Assembly: GCA_018466975.1 (NCBI GenBank)
Contig: CM031555.1
Coordinates: forward strand, 868,001 to 932,000
Origin: Sparassis latifolia
Lineage: Eukaryota > Basidiomycota > Agaricomycetes > Polyporales > Sparassidaceae
Direction of reading: 5' to 3'
DNA length: 64,000 bases
Made by a program: the position numbers and the translations under genes. The notes under the pieces are model-generated. The model did no database searches and was not told where the DNA came from. It saw only the letters and a program-made list of their open reading frames with translations. Positions 51,100-61,221 of the stretch are shown in pieces. Each line of letters starts with the position of its first letter. Within the stretch, counting starts at the first letter, position 1.

Positions 51100-51496
51100 T
51101 CAGTCTGGCGTGTAGACGGCTAGTGTACACCGGTAAGGCAGACGGCACCAGCAAAAACAAGCGTCATGTAAAGGGTCCGGATCCCACAGCATTCTCAGGA
51201 AGTCACTGAGGGCGCACAGGATGGTAAGAAAAGATTACCTGATAAGAAGTGAGATTTGTACACATACGGATTTTCTCATACCCGTAAAGTGACCGCGCCG
51301 CAAGGCGTCGAGGAGGGCAAGACTTGGACATGGCATCAGTGTCCTTTTGTTCATCCCAGCGCCTGGCAGTATTAGATATAAAAGCGCGAGCTCCAAAAGG
51401 ATTGCATCTCTCACAAGAGACGGGAGAGAATGGGCCGAGCCGTCTACGGATGATAATGCGAGGGATAATCTTCCCAAAACTTACCAAGCGCGCCAT
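51100..51496 (-). CDS. Possible small mitochondrial protein, uncertain exon structure
   Basis: Minus-strand start ATG GCG CGC TTG is followed by a strong GTAAGT donor. Splicing to the AG before RCNPFGARAFISNTARRWDE, then a GTATGA-to-CTCAG intron before DFLRMLWDPDPLHDA, gives an in-phase protein of about 90 aa ending at 51100. The N-terminal part is rich in Arg and Ala without acidic residues, like a mitochondrial presequence with a RAF-type cleavage site. No family is recognised, and other splice choices exist. It may not be real; I list it because the donor and phases are consistent. Confidence 0.3.
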
Positions 51497-51704
51497 CGCG
51501 GCGTGAACATCGACCTCGAGGCTGAAACCTGGACCTGGGAATGGTCGAAAGGCCGCGCGAACTGAAGTACTGACTAGCTTGATAGCAGTCGCAAGGCTTT
51601 CAATTCTGTATCACGGAAGTCGGTGGCGAGGAAGATGACTGGAAGATGGGTGTGAAGCTTCTCTGTGAACAGATGTGAATTTGCTGAGCGTCTCGTCGAC
51701 CCGG

Positions 51705-52490
51705 ATGTCGCGGACCGTGTCTATGATGCGACATCTGTGTAGACACGTGAGAACTGCCTCTTGTTCGCGAACGCTGCAGGAGTATCATGGAGGAGGGAAC
51801 AAAACGAAGAAAACCGTTTTCGTAGGTGGCATCGGAGATGAGGTCGATGAAAGTGTACTGCTCGAAAATTTCGCTACGTTCGGTAAGTCTCTCGCATTCG
51901 AACTTCCTCAATTTCATCCCGAGGTTCCCAAACGTAGGAGATATCATAGAGGTGCAGATCCCTCTTGCTCCGACAAATCCATCTCAGCAGATCGGTGAGC
52001 TGCCCTTCTACGTCCATCCGCACTTCTTGCAAGCTCAGTAGTTCGCAGAGACGAAGCACAGAGGATTTGCGTTCGTGACATATTCGTCTACTGCGGATGC
52101 TCAAGATGCGATCGACAACATGGATCTGAATGAGTTGAACGGTCGCGTTCTGAGAGTAAACCTTGCGCGACCCATGAGGGGACCCACTCAAGGCGCAGGA
52201 AACAGGGCCAGTAAGTGGAAGGCGTCTAAATCTCTCACAGAGCAGTTCACTCATACGTTTCGGTATTAGTTTGGGAATCAGAAGATTGGCTCAAGCAATA
52301 TGCGAAGCCACTCTCACGTAGCGGAGGTACGTCCACTGTTTGATTCATTCACTGCCGCTATCGTTGACAGTATCTTTACCCAGGCGCTGCGCTTCGTGCG
52401 CGGACCAGAGAGGGTTCCAATGGAGTGGAACAAGGAGGCGAACAGTATGGCGAGGATCATGCCGATGCCGACAACGCCATGGAAGAGTGA
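51705..52490 (+). CDS. RRM protein related to the N-terminal half of cyclophilin E (PPIE)
   Basis: A single [21 protein letters not shown] with RNP2 VFVGGI, then [38 protein letters not shown] with RNP1 RGFAFV, and [19 protein letters not shown]. Introns near 51882-51936, 51997-52047 and 52211-52269 join in phase. After the [23 protein letters not shown] matches the linker of PPIE, but no cyclophilin domain follows. The product ends with a Gly/Glu-rich tail ([18 protein letters not shown]). The start is uncertain; ATG at 51705 gives a short Arg-rich head. A spliceosome-linked RNA-binding role is inferred from PPIE; the enzymatic half is absent. Confidence 0.78.
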
Positions 52491-52790
52491 CTGTTTGGCT
52501 TGCGTATACTCAGTCTATTGCTGAGCCACTTTATGACAGGGGACCCGTAGTGTGCGACTGCAAGCCCAAAGGATATGTTCATAGGTATATTTGAAGCATC
52601 TGCATTTCATTGTCAAACTCCACGTAAACAATCTAGCATATGCGAGTGGTATATAGTAGGCGCAGTGCGAGACATACTCCAGCAAGACAATGCATCCACG
52701 TCGCACGCTGAGATTGACATCACCATCCATACTTCCTGTTGAATGTCAACAATGACTCACCTCGTGCTCACTGACTTCTATTTAGTGTTC
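52491..52790. other. Convergent 3' region
   Basis: This gap lies between the RRM gene stop and the small secreted protein stop. No coding frame or repeat was found. Confidence 0.3.
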
Positions 52791-53138
52791 TTAAGAGTCT
52801 TTCTGATGCACAACGACAGGCTGAGACGGAATAGTGACAACTTGGGTTTCCGTGGCGCGTTTGATCCACACGAGTTCGCTTCGCATAACGTCTTACACAA
52901 ATTAACATAGCCACACCATAAATCAAGAAAATACACAACACACCTGCAGCAATTTCCCCGGGCTGGGTGGGCTCAGCATAGGAGGTGATTGCTATGTTAT
53001 AAATGCATGAGCGGCTTTGAGGATTATTGGACTGATACTGTGTGAATTACCTCTGTTCCCTCTGACCAGCAGTGCTTACGCCGAAACCGTCCCAACAGAG
53101 ATAGCGACAAGGACAGCGACAATCGTCAAATGAAACAT
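52791..53138 (-). CDS. Small secreted protein, splicing not fully resolved
   Basis: The start at 53138 encodes MFHLTIVAVLVAISVGTVSA, a clear signal peptide, followed directly by a GTAAGC donor. Further exons encode ITSYAEPTQPGEIAA (about 52945-52978) and after a GTGTGT-to-GTAAG intron DVMRSELVWIKRATETQ and VVTIPSQPVVVHQKDS, stop at 52791. The last two exons join well. Exon 1 and the ITSYAEP exon do not join in phase unless an 11-nt microexon (AGGGAACAGAG) and an 18-nt intron are accepted. The gene may therefore be damaged or use unusual splicing. A TATATA element lies near 53182-53190 on the same strand. The MITE at 53285 inserted just upstream. Confidence 0.5.
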
Positions 53139-53275
53139 TTGTAACTACGAAGGAGCGTCGATACCGTTTGGCAGTCATCGACCTTTATATATCAGACACT
53201 GTTCAAATTGTACGGATGAGCTTGGTCATTCTCAGAATCATAGATGGAAACCCACACGTTAAAGAAGAGGGGTAC

Positions 53276-53284
53276 TTCGAAATG
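53276..53284 (+). repeat. Left 9-bp target-site duplication of the MITE
   Basis: TTCGAAATG here is repeated exactly at 53888-53896, immediately after the other end of the element. Confidence 0.85.
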
Positions 53285-53887
53285 GGATAATTCTATTGAG
53301 AAACCCCCAGGAACCCAGAAACCCCAGAAACCCCCTTAAGTTGCTCAGCAACCTGGTTTCTGTGCAAGGGAGACCGTTGACAGCCGGCCGGTTTTGATGG
53401 GGAGCCGCGCTTGCAGTCTCTTTCTGAAAGTGAGTAAAGTGCGGCCTCCCCGTAGCAGAGGCCTCGCTGCGAAATTGTAAGTTGATTCGGGGCTTACCGA
53501 TCACACAGGAGCTCGGTACACTCTATGTACGTGAACAGGACGCGTCGGGCGGGACTGACAAGGCTTACGGCGGGTGCCAATTTTCCCTCTCCCTCTCCCA
53601 TTCTTGCGAAAATTTACTTTAAGAATATGGAGAGTGCATGCAGGCAAGGTCTCTCGATCTTTCGTCAACTGCCATGAGAAGCTGAGGAGTGAGTCTGCCC
53701 TGCCTTCCCGCACAAACGATGATGCCAACATGGCCGCCCCAGGAGGGCGTCCGGCCGGAGTCCGAAACTTCCTCCGGAGAGGGAAACCCCACAAGTTTCC
53801 AAATTGAGGGGTTTCTCCGAGCAGCCTCAGAAACCCGGGGTTTCTTGGGGTTTCCGGGTTTCTGAGGGTTTCCCAATAGAATTATCC
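53285..53887. mobile_element. 603-bp MITE with terminal inverted repeats, Mutator-like
   Basis: The left end GGATAATTCTATTGAGAAAC and the inverted right end GGATAATTCTATTGGGAAAC match at 19 of 20 positions and continue with subterminal GAAACCC-type repeats (several copies at each end, opposite orientation). The element is flanked by identical 9-bp direct repeats. Length, lack of a coding frame, inverted ends and a 9-bp duplication are those of a non-autonomous MITE, and the duplication size best fits the Mutator superfamily. The perfect duplication suggests a fairly recent insertion. The element occupies the upstream region of the small secreted protein gene. Confidence 0.85.
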
Positions 53888-53896
53888 TTCGAAATG
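53888..53896 (+). repeat. Right 9-bp target-site duplication of the MITE
   Basis: TTCGAAATG follows the right terminal repeat and matches the copy at 53276-53284. Confidence 0.85.
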
Positions 53897-54147
53897 ATAT
53901 GCTTCAACGTTACAGCCGTTTGCGGAACATAGGAGGACCCCCGCGAATCCACTGAGAGCTCCGATGCACCCATCCCCGAAAAATGGGCCGCCGGAGGCAA
54001 AATGTTCGATCTTCGACCCCCGAAAATCAAGAGGGTGGCAGAAAATCTGTGCTCTACCTGACGTCGAAAAAGCCAAATAAGACCTTGGACAGAGACCCCC
54101 ACCCGCCCTCCCCGTGAGAAAGTACTATATATAGTAACATTAGTCAG
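53897..54147. repeat. Degenerate repeat block A, CCCCCGAAA-rich
   Basis: This segment carries CCCCCGAAAATC and CGAAAAAGCCAAATAAG, which recur in diverged form, same strand, in the block at 54.8-55.2 kb (ACGAAAAGCCAATTAAG, CCCCCGAAAATGG). It looks like old repeat-derived sequence. Confidence 0.5.
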
Positions 54148-54500
54148 CTATATCAAGTACAGTCGACCAATAATATTCGTTGATGGTCTGACGTGCATGT
54201 TCTCTCTGCACGTGTCATCACAGAACCAATCCCCTAGCGGTGCAGAGACCATGTTCACACATCGAAGTGGAACTATCAAGTAGATTAGCTCGGCTGCTGC
54301 TACAGCAAGTAGTGCAGTCAAGAGAACACACATACCGAGCTATGACATCCAGGATTCTTGCACTGTATCATGTTTCCGCATGCTGGCTCTCTGCAGTCAT
54401 GGCAAAACATCCACTGGGATCCCGAAGCAAACTGATGCTGTATTTCCGGCAAATTCTCCTCACCACACCCCACCCTTGTAGGTGCACCGTTAATCAGATA
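54148..54500 (-). pseudogene. PHD-finger gene relic
   Basis: On the minus strand one exon encodes ENLPEIQHQFASGSQWMFCH and DCREPACGNMIQCKNPGC; splicing from a GTGTGT donor then gives VFPLRCVNMVSAPLGDWFCD and DTCRENM. The cysteine spacing (FCHDC, CKNPGC, RC, FCDDTC) is that of a PHD zinc finger, but the expected zinc-binding His in the WFHLxC motif is Pro. No open coding exon can be linked upstream in phase. It lies between two related repeat blocks. I read it as the decayed C-terminal part of a PHD-finger gene; a short, fast-evolving real gene is possible. Confidence 0.45.
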
Positions 54501-55301
54501 GCAAAGAGATGAGGATGCAAGTTATTGCAAAGCATACAAAGTCGGGCAACTCACCTTCGATGTCGCAATTTTCTTTTTTGTCATGAGAGCACGGCAGCCA
54601 CTGTACGCAGAGTGAGAGGACGTCGAGGGATGGGAGGGGTTGAAAGTAGCTGCATGGTTAAAGTATTCTTAACAATAGGTGGACACACAGGAGCTCAGAT
54701 GGATCCACAAGAGCAAGAACTGTCAGACTTGAGAGTCTACGGCGCGCGGATACCTGTAGAAACGTGCCGACAGCCACTTAGAGTAGTTCGGAGCACTCTT
54801 TTGGGTTAAGGTACGAAAAGCCAATTAAGGACCCCGACACACCCTCCCCCCGGTCTCGGCATTCCCCGGTGCCACCCCCTTAACGAAAATGGCCAAAAAG
54901 TCGTCGAAAGTTGGGTGCGAAACACCCCCGAAATGTGACCCTCCAACCTGAGGTTAGGTCCAGAACCCCCGTTGGCTGGCGGATCTCGCAGGTTTCGGAG
55001 GATTGGCCTAAAATTTAGACATATGTGGTGGTTTGGGAGGAAAGTTTTGGTAATTTGGTTCACAAAAGCTTGGGTTTTGCGCAGGAAGCGAAAAATTTGT
55101 TCCGCAGGCCGTCGAACGTAATTCTAGGTGGCCGAATGTTCAATGCCACATACCCCCGAAAATGGCCGACCTGCCGCCAGGTTGTGTGCAAACCCCCGAA
55201 GTGGTGACAGAAGCGCGCTTCCTTGAAGTAGAGTAATAAACTTCGCCTTGCTTTGGTCACTCATTCCCTTTTCTTTGTCAAATTCTCAAGTTCTGTGCAG
55301 C
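54501..55301. repeat. Repeat block B and TAF13 upstream region
   Basis: From about 54810 to 55210 the plus strand holds several CCCCCGAA motifs (near 54916, 55156, 55188) and sequence shared with block A. Before that, 54501-54810 shows no supported gene. The last 100 bp, ending in a TC-rich stretch, must hold the TAF13 promoter and leader. Confidence 0.45.
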
Positions 55302-56164
55302 ATGTCGTATTATCCACCACATCACCCGGGAACAGGATCGTCCTATCCGTATAGCACCTATCATCCGCCGACTCCAGGAGCCTACTCAGCCACACCAGGG
55401 GCGTATCCTACTACTCCCTACCAGTCGACGTATCCACCTACGGCAGTAACTGGTTACGGTGGAACATGGCCTTATGCATATAGCTATTATCCACCACAAC
55501 AATCTACACAAACGGCACTGAACGTGGCGAAACCTACCATAGGTCCAGCAACTCCGGTGACCACTGCTGCTATGCCCACCCCTGCGCCCCAAAGATCGGC
55601 TCCAACTCCAGCATCATACACATTCACGCCGACATACACACGGGAGTCAGTTTTTGCTGCATCTACCGGAGGTGCAGTTAGCCGAGGTGCGAGGAAGCAA
55701 TCGACGATGAAAGGGTTGTTCACAAAAGAACGTATGTCTGTCTAATTCGGTCTTTTGACTTCCATGGTGCTGAAGCATTTTACGATGTTGCAAGTGAGAA
55801 ATCTGATGTATGGTTTCGGAGACGACCGCAACCCTGCCAGTGACACGGTGAATGTCATGGAGGAAATATTGATCGAGTACATCGTTGATGTGGTGCGTAG
55901 ATTTATGCGTCCTCTGTGATGTGTGGGTGTCGTATTACTTTCGTTCATCACAATCTTGTCTTCACACAGTGCCAGACCGCTCTCACGCCTGGTAAGAAAT
56001 CCCGGTTGTCCATTGAAGACCTCCGGCGTGCACTTTCAAGACCAGCGGATGCGAAGAAACTTGCACGGATGGAGGAGCTCCTATTTATGCAGGAAGATAT
56101 CAAGCGTGCACGGGCACAATTTGAGGAATCGGACATGAATCAAGCTAGCTCATTCCAGTCATGA
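55302..56164 (+). CDS. TAF13: TFIID subunit TAF13 with Pro/Tyr-rich N-terminal extension
   Basis: TAF13 pairs with TAF11 through histone folds inside TFIID. The N-terminal exon (55302-55732) is a long low-complexity extension, MSYYPPHHPGTGSSYPYSTY, rich in Pro, Tyr and Thr, ending KGLFTKE. A GTATGT intron then joins LRNLMYGFGDDRNPASDTVN and VMEEILIEYIVDV, the TAF13 histone fold. After a second intron (about 55894-55969) come CQTALTPGKKSRLSIEDLRR and LSRPADAKKLARMEELL, and the stop at 56164. The fold part has the usual length of about 120 aa; the extension of about 145 aa is absent from yeast and human TAF13. Confidence 0.92.
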
Positions 56165-56693
56165 TCTTCGGTTTTATTTTGTATTTTTTTAGCCATCGTC
56201 ATTTATAACCGATGTTTAATTAGTGAATAATCCGAGCTCTGGCGCCGACATTTGGCGGAACTTTTGAATCTCGAACCAAATGATAGGCTTGAGTCTGACC
56301 TGGGATTTATCAGTACGTCTTTCCTCGTTGTCTGTCATCGGCAAGACTGAAAAATAAGAACAGTGTTCCAGTTTAGTAAACTACTTAGCCCATTTCAACC
56401 GGGGTGGGCATTCTTGTCTGTTTCCTCAGTGTTCCTCAGTGTTCAACGTCTTGCGTTGTGTATCATATTACTTCATGGGCTTTGTGAGATTATGTTCTGA
56501 ACTACTATGGGCCCGATCTCGAAAAGATGTTTTGTTTCAATCAAGGCCGATTCCAGATATCTTGGCAGCCTGTCAGCCACTTTGACAACGGTTATTCGAG
56601 ATCTGGATCAGCTCACGACTCTAATTCCTCTCTTTCGTCGCCATTCTGTCAGACCTTCTGCTCCACAGTACTTGACCGAATCGGGCCCTCATT
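56165..56693. promoter_or_regulatory. Intergenic region upstream of the sugar transporter
   Basis: This region lies between the TAF13 stop and the transporter start, both rightward. Short open frames (56507-56713, 56527-56763) overlap the leader and are not supported. No distinct motif was seen. Confidence 0.3.
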
Positions 56694-58539
56694 ATGGAGC
56701 GTTTCAGACCTAAGACCTATACTGCTCGCTATCCTCGTTGGATGGTTGGGAAACCACTTCTGATCGCTTCTTCTGCCCTTGCTTCACTTGGAGATGCACT
56801 GTTCGGCTATAGTCAGGGCGTCATCGCAGCTGTTCAGGTGCAGCCTCCCTTCATCAAGCGGTTTTTTGGAAGGTCGGTTACTATTGAGCAAATCCAAGCC
56901 GGGACTACAGGCGTTGATCCGTACGTTCAAGGTAACAGTACAGCTCGGGTGAAAAAAATGCAAATGGCTGATATCCTTCATCCCACATTAGCTATCACGG
57001 TGGCGTGCTTGAACATCACTGCTCTCTTCGCTGCGTTGGGATCAGCCTACGTCTGTGACATCCTTGGCCGTCGCATGTCCATCCGGATCGGCGCCTTCAT
57101 TTACCTGGTAGCCGCCTTCATCCAACTCTTCGCCCCGGATCTCGGGACGTTAATCGTCGGCCGCTCTATCCAGGGTTTGGCGGTGGGGATGCTGTCCATG
57201 ACCGTGCCCATCTTACAGTGCGAGATCGCTCCTGGACATGCTCGAGGACTGTTCATCTCCGTCGAATATCTTTGTCTCAACTCCGGGTATCTCCTGTCCT
57301 CCTGGGTTGGCTACGGATTCTTCTTCGCTCTGCCGTCGGAAATCTCTTGGAGAGGCCCATACATCATTCAGGCGATACTGGCTGTCATGCTCCTAGTGTG
57401 GACCTTCGTGCTTCCAGAGACGCCTCGCTTCCTCATCAGTAGTGGATTTGAGGAAGAAGGCCTTCGCACGCTTGCAGATCTCCATGCAGCAGGAGACATA
57501 GACGACCCCGGCGTTCAAAGAACGTACGCGGAGATTGTGGCCGCGATCACATACGAACGAACCCTGGGTGAAGCCAGCTGGGGTCAGCTCTTCAAGCAAT
57601 ACACAAAGCGTACCGTGATGGCTATAACCTGTCAAATGTTTGCTCAGTTCAATGGCATCAATGCCCTGCTGTACTTCCTACCTTCCAATCTTACTCGGGC
57701 CGGCTTCTCCATTGCATCAGCGCTGCTATATTCCGGAGTGTCTGCTATTGTGTACTGCTTAGGGACCATACCGACTATGTTCCTGATCGATAAGTGGGGA
57801 AGGCGCCCTTTCCTGCTCACCGGAAGTGCTGCTCTGGCTGCTTGTCTCGCCACTGTAGGTGGCCTGCAGTATCACGCGGATTCTCTACCGATGGGCAATG
57901 CTCGCCTCCCGTCTGCAGATGGAATCTTTGCCGGTATGTTTCTGTTTCCCCTGTGTATTCGGTATCTGAATTTCTTCCGAACAGCCATTTGCATATATCT
58001 GTTCTTCTATGGTGCTACGTGAGTCTCCAGTCTCATGTGAACTATTTGATCCGTAACCGATGTCATTTTGCAGCTGGGGTCCGGGGCCGTATCTGCTAGG
58101 TCAGTAGTTAAACATTAGTGAATGACCTCTCTTGACATTAGACCTCTCAGGCGCAGAGATCTTCCCTCTTCGTGCAAGAGCAAAAGGCATGGCACTCTCA
58201 ATAACGTCAAACTGGCTCTGCAACTTCATCATCGCCTTTATCACACCCCCGCTGTTCTCATCCATCGGTGGTGGCTACTACTTCCTTCTACTCGGCTTTT
58301 GTGTGGTGTCTGGTGTATTCGTCTGGTTCGTCTATCCCGAGACTGCGCATCGAACGCTGGAGGAGATGGGGGCTGCCTTCGGAGACAAGATCAGCATTGA
58401 CCAAGTAGTGGCAAATAGTCGTCTAGGGAGTGCGGCGGCGAAGGACGAAGACCTGCAGTCGGAAGCTACAACGTTACGGGCGAGCATAGGTGACAAGAGT
58501 GTTCTCTCCGGTAGGAAAGGTTCGGATGTTAGTGTATAA
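56694..58539 (+). CDS. Major facilitator superfamily sugar transporter
   Basis: A 12-span proton/sugar symporter of the plasma membrane is expected. The first span has ASLGDALFGYSQGVIAAVQ. Motifs include YVCDILGRRMSIRIGAFIYL, SIQGLAVGMLSMTVPILQCE, VLPETPRFLISSGFEEEGLR, MAITCQMFAQFNGINALLYF and LIDKWGRRPFLLTGSAA, then small exons ICIYLFFYGAT and WGPGPYLLG before AEIFPLRARAKGMALS and VYPETAHRTLEEM. Introns lie near 56932-56967, 57933-57983, 58020-58074 and 58101-58148; the first (GTAACAG) is inferred. Both PESPR-like and PETKG-like signatures are present as PETPR and PETAH. The substrate is unknown. The C-terminal tail is long and Ser-rich. Confidence 0.9.
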
Positions 58540-58679
58540 CATTTAGTACTACAATTACGCGAGTCCACAGTATCGCGTCGAAGCGATCCATTTGTGATAC
58601 AGAACACGCCCATGAGCCCTATAATTACACGATGGGCAGTTAGAGACGGTATCATGCAGAAGAGGATGAATCCATATTA

Positions 58680-60555
58680 CTACTCAGCATCCTCTTCTCC
58701 TTTCTTCGCCCTCATGTCAAGCTGCCTGGCGCCTTCCATCATCTCCTTGATACGCTGCCACTCCATATTGATCACGCCCCTTTCGTCCAGCCAGTCCATG
58801 ATGCCGTCCGCGTCGGACAAATCTTCGGGTGGCTTGACACCACCCGCATAGGCGACGCGGACGAAGCCGTCAGAACGGTCGTTGCCGCGTAATTCGTCTA
58901 CTTCCTGCAACAGAGCCTTGAACGTAGCGTACTATCCATCCGACAAACAGGTGAGAACGAAGGACGACGGAGAAGTCAGTACGCGGTTTACGAACCTCCC
59001 AGTGAGTGAATTTATGGAACACGTGTGTCCTCGCGGCACAGAAGCGGCCAAGGTGGAATTCTTTCTTCGTGTTATCCTCTTCGTCTTCGCTGCTGTCAGA
59101 GTCAGATGAAATATTCACTGGAAGAGGCTTTTGTATACACTTATAATCAGTAAATCCATTTTCGACTCCGTTAGGGTCCACGTACCTCGAAACTGAGCTT
59201 GTCGTATGGCATACCGCTCAGTCTCCCAAGAAGTGTCGACATTCGGCCGCCCAGATGACATGCATCACACGTAGGGATGGCGAAGTCCAGTCGTACTGTC
59301 GCGAACTCGGGGTATGCCTCTAGAGGCTTCTTGAATTCCAGACGCCAGACTGAAGAGGTGACAAGTGAATCCCTCATGCCAGTGATCTTCCGCCGGGCAA
59401 TCTGTAGCGGAACAGAGAAGTATGCATCTACATGATTTCGTCGTCAGCCTGTGCAAACATCCAGGACAATCCTCATACTGCGCTTACTCTCGAGTAACTG
59501 CTTCATGGCGGCCCGTCGGTCGCGTGCTTTGTGAACCGCGACGTGCACGAAAAGCTGGCATATTATCTTGAATTGATGAGTGAGGTCTTGGTGAGTATCC
59601 ATGCTGAATTCTGCGGGTAACTCGAGAGCGGTGGTGGTATCATCTTCTACTATGAAGTTATCGTCGTCAGAGGCATGCCCGCTGTCATCGTGGCTGGGAT
59701 GCAACGTTTCTGGTTGAGCGAATGCAAATGGTGCAACATGTTCTTCTTCCTCTTCGTTGCCGCTAGCGGAGGAAGAACATTCGGAACGGTTGCTTTCTCC
59801 CCGTTTCTTTCCTGACGTGAGATATGAGTGGGTCGGAATATACACCACTACTGGGAAGAACTTACTCTTAAGTCTCTCGAGATTCCTTTGGAAAGTGGAC
59901 TTCTTGTTGCGAGTACGAAAGCGCGACTCGAGAATTCCTTGGGATATTAACGAAACGATCAATCAGGGTGGAGCCTCTCAGCACCATGCAAAGAGAACCC
60001 ACTCTCTTCATCCACTTCATCCAGGATGTCAGCTTCTTCTTCATCGGGTGAGGGCGGGCGGATGCCTCTCACCAGCTTGCGCATCTTCGGATGGACTTCC
60101 TCCTCCTCTGAGTCATCTAGCACCTGTTTTCTCTTCGTGCCCTTCCTCTTCCCTTTCCATGCAACGGGGGACTCCACCGTCTCCTCGTCTTGACTAGAGG
60201 CAACATCCTCCACTTCTTCCATCTCCTCACTGCCGGATCTAGCGTGCCGAACCTTCTTCTTCGTGCTCATGGAGGGACGAGGCTGTCGGTCCTCGTCCGA
60301 ATCCTGGTCTTCTGGCTCAAAGTGTATAGCAGCGACATCAGTGCTCTCGCTCCCCGAAGCGCGTGCATCCGATATCGAAGAGTCGCGCGAGATTGTCACT
60401 CGCGCTTGCTTCTGCGCAGCTTTCCGAGGCTTGGATGGCGTAGTTGCTGCTCTCCGTGGTCCCAGGGGAGAGCTGGAACCTACGAAGCCGTCGAGAGTGT
60501 GCTGTGTCAATTTCTGTGGAGTGCGTGCCACCTTCCTCACTCTTCCGCGTGGCAT
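58680..60555 (-). CDS. DUF4211-domain nuclear protein
   Basis: The start MPRGRVRKVARTPQKLTQHT at 60555 is followed by a basic, Ser-rich, acidic-patched region with KKKVRHARSGSEEMEEVEDV and KRKGTKRKQVLDDSEEEEV, typical of chromatin proteins. Later exons give EVDEESG then ESRFRTRNKKSTFQRNLERL, and the DUF4211 domain: FKIICQLFVHVAVHKARDRR, LVTSSVWRLEFKKPLEAYPE, ATVRLDFAIPTCDACHLGGR, EFHLGRFCAARTHVFHKFTH and LQEVDELRGND. The Cys residues in CDACHLGGR and FCAAR match the family. The domain has no known biochemical activity. About seven introns are needed. MCB boxes and a CCAAT-type motif lie upstream. Confidence 0.85.
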
Positions 60556-61221
60556 TGGGGCCTTGAGGGCTGAGTGAATGTGATGAGTTGTTCTGTATAA
60601 ACCAGTCAAATCTGGAGGTGCATCGTCGTGGTGCAAAGCTGAGACGCGCGCGGGCGCGTCGTAACTAGTCTCCCGAAGGCAGATGGTAGACACTCTGCTT
60701 CAACCGATATCGGTGTCTAGTCTGCTTGAATTAGCGGGGGTCACACCGTAGTACACGCTTTCGGGAATTGCCGTTCGCTTCGACGCGTCCTGACGCGTCC
60801 CATTGGCTGGTCACAACTCCGACACTCAGCTGTGGCGCGCTCGTTATTGAGCTGGGGTGGGTCTTCCGTAGTGAATATCCTCTTGAACTTGCTCACAGCA
60901 CTTTCTATGTGCATCTTGCAAATTTTGCATGGTAGTTAAAGTGAACGTGGGCGACGAACGAGCAAAATGCTTTCCGGGCTCGGCATCTTCCGGACGAAAT
61001 CGTGTACTACGGCTCAGGGGGCGCGTATTCAAGCAGACCTTTATAACCCGTCCTCCACCCACTCAATGAGGATTATATTGTAGTCTGCCTACGGGAGACT
61101 AATCCGTGTCTGACGTCGTGACGTCGTGACCTCATACGCGTCCACCCCGGCGCCTAGTACTTCTGAATCCACTTGCCGCAGAGGTCTGCGTAGACGCGGA
61201 ACACGCTGACCGCTTGAATTC
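60556..61221. promoter_or_regulatory. Divergent promoter with MCB pair, ATTGG and tandem CRE-like repeat
   Basis: This region lies between two genes read outward. ACGCGT occurs at 60783-60788 and 60793-60798, with ATTGG (inverted CCAAT) at 60802-60806. TGACGTCG is repeated head to tail at 61111-61126, followed by TGACCTC. A 72-codon minus-strand frame (60844-61062) has no recognisable features and is not called. Confidence 0.5.

Noticed and set aside
50985..51209. 74-codon plus-strand frame upstream of the kinase-like gene
   Set aside because: No motif or splice support; it overlaps the possible minus-strand gene and the promoter region.
60844..61062. 72-codon minus-strand frame
   Set aside because: It lies inside a divergent promoter with regulatory motifs and has no homology I can recognise.
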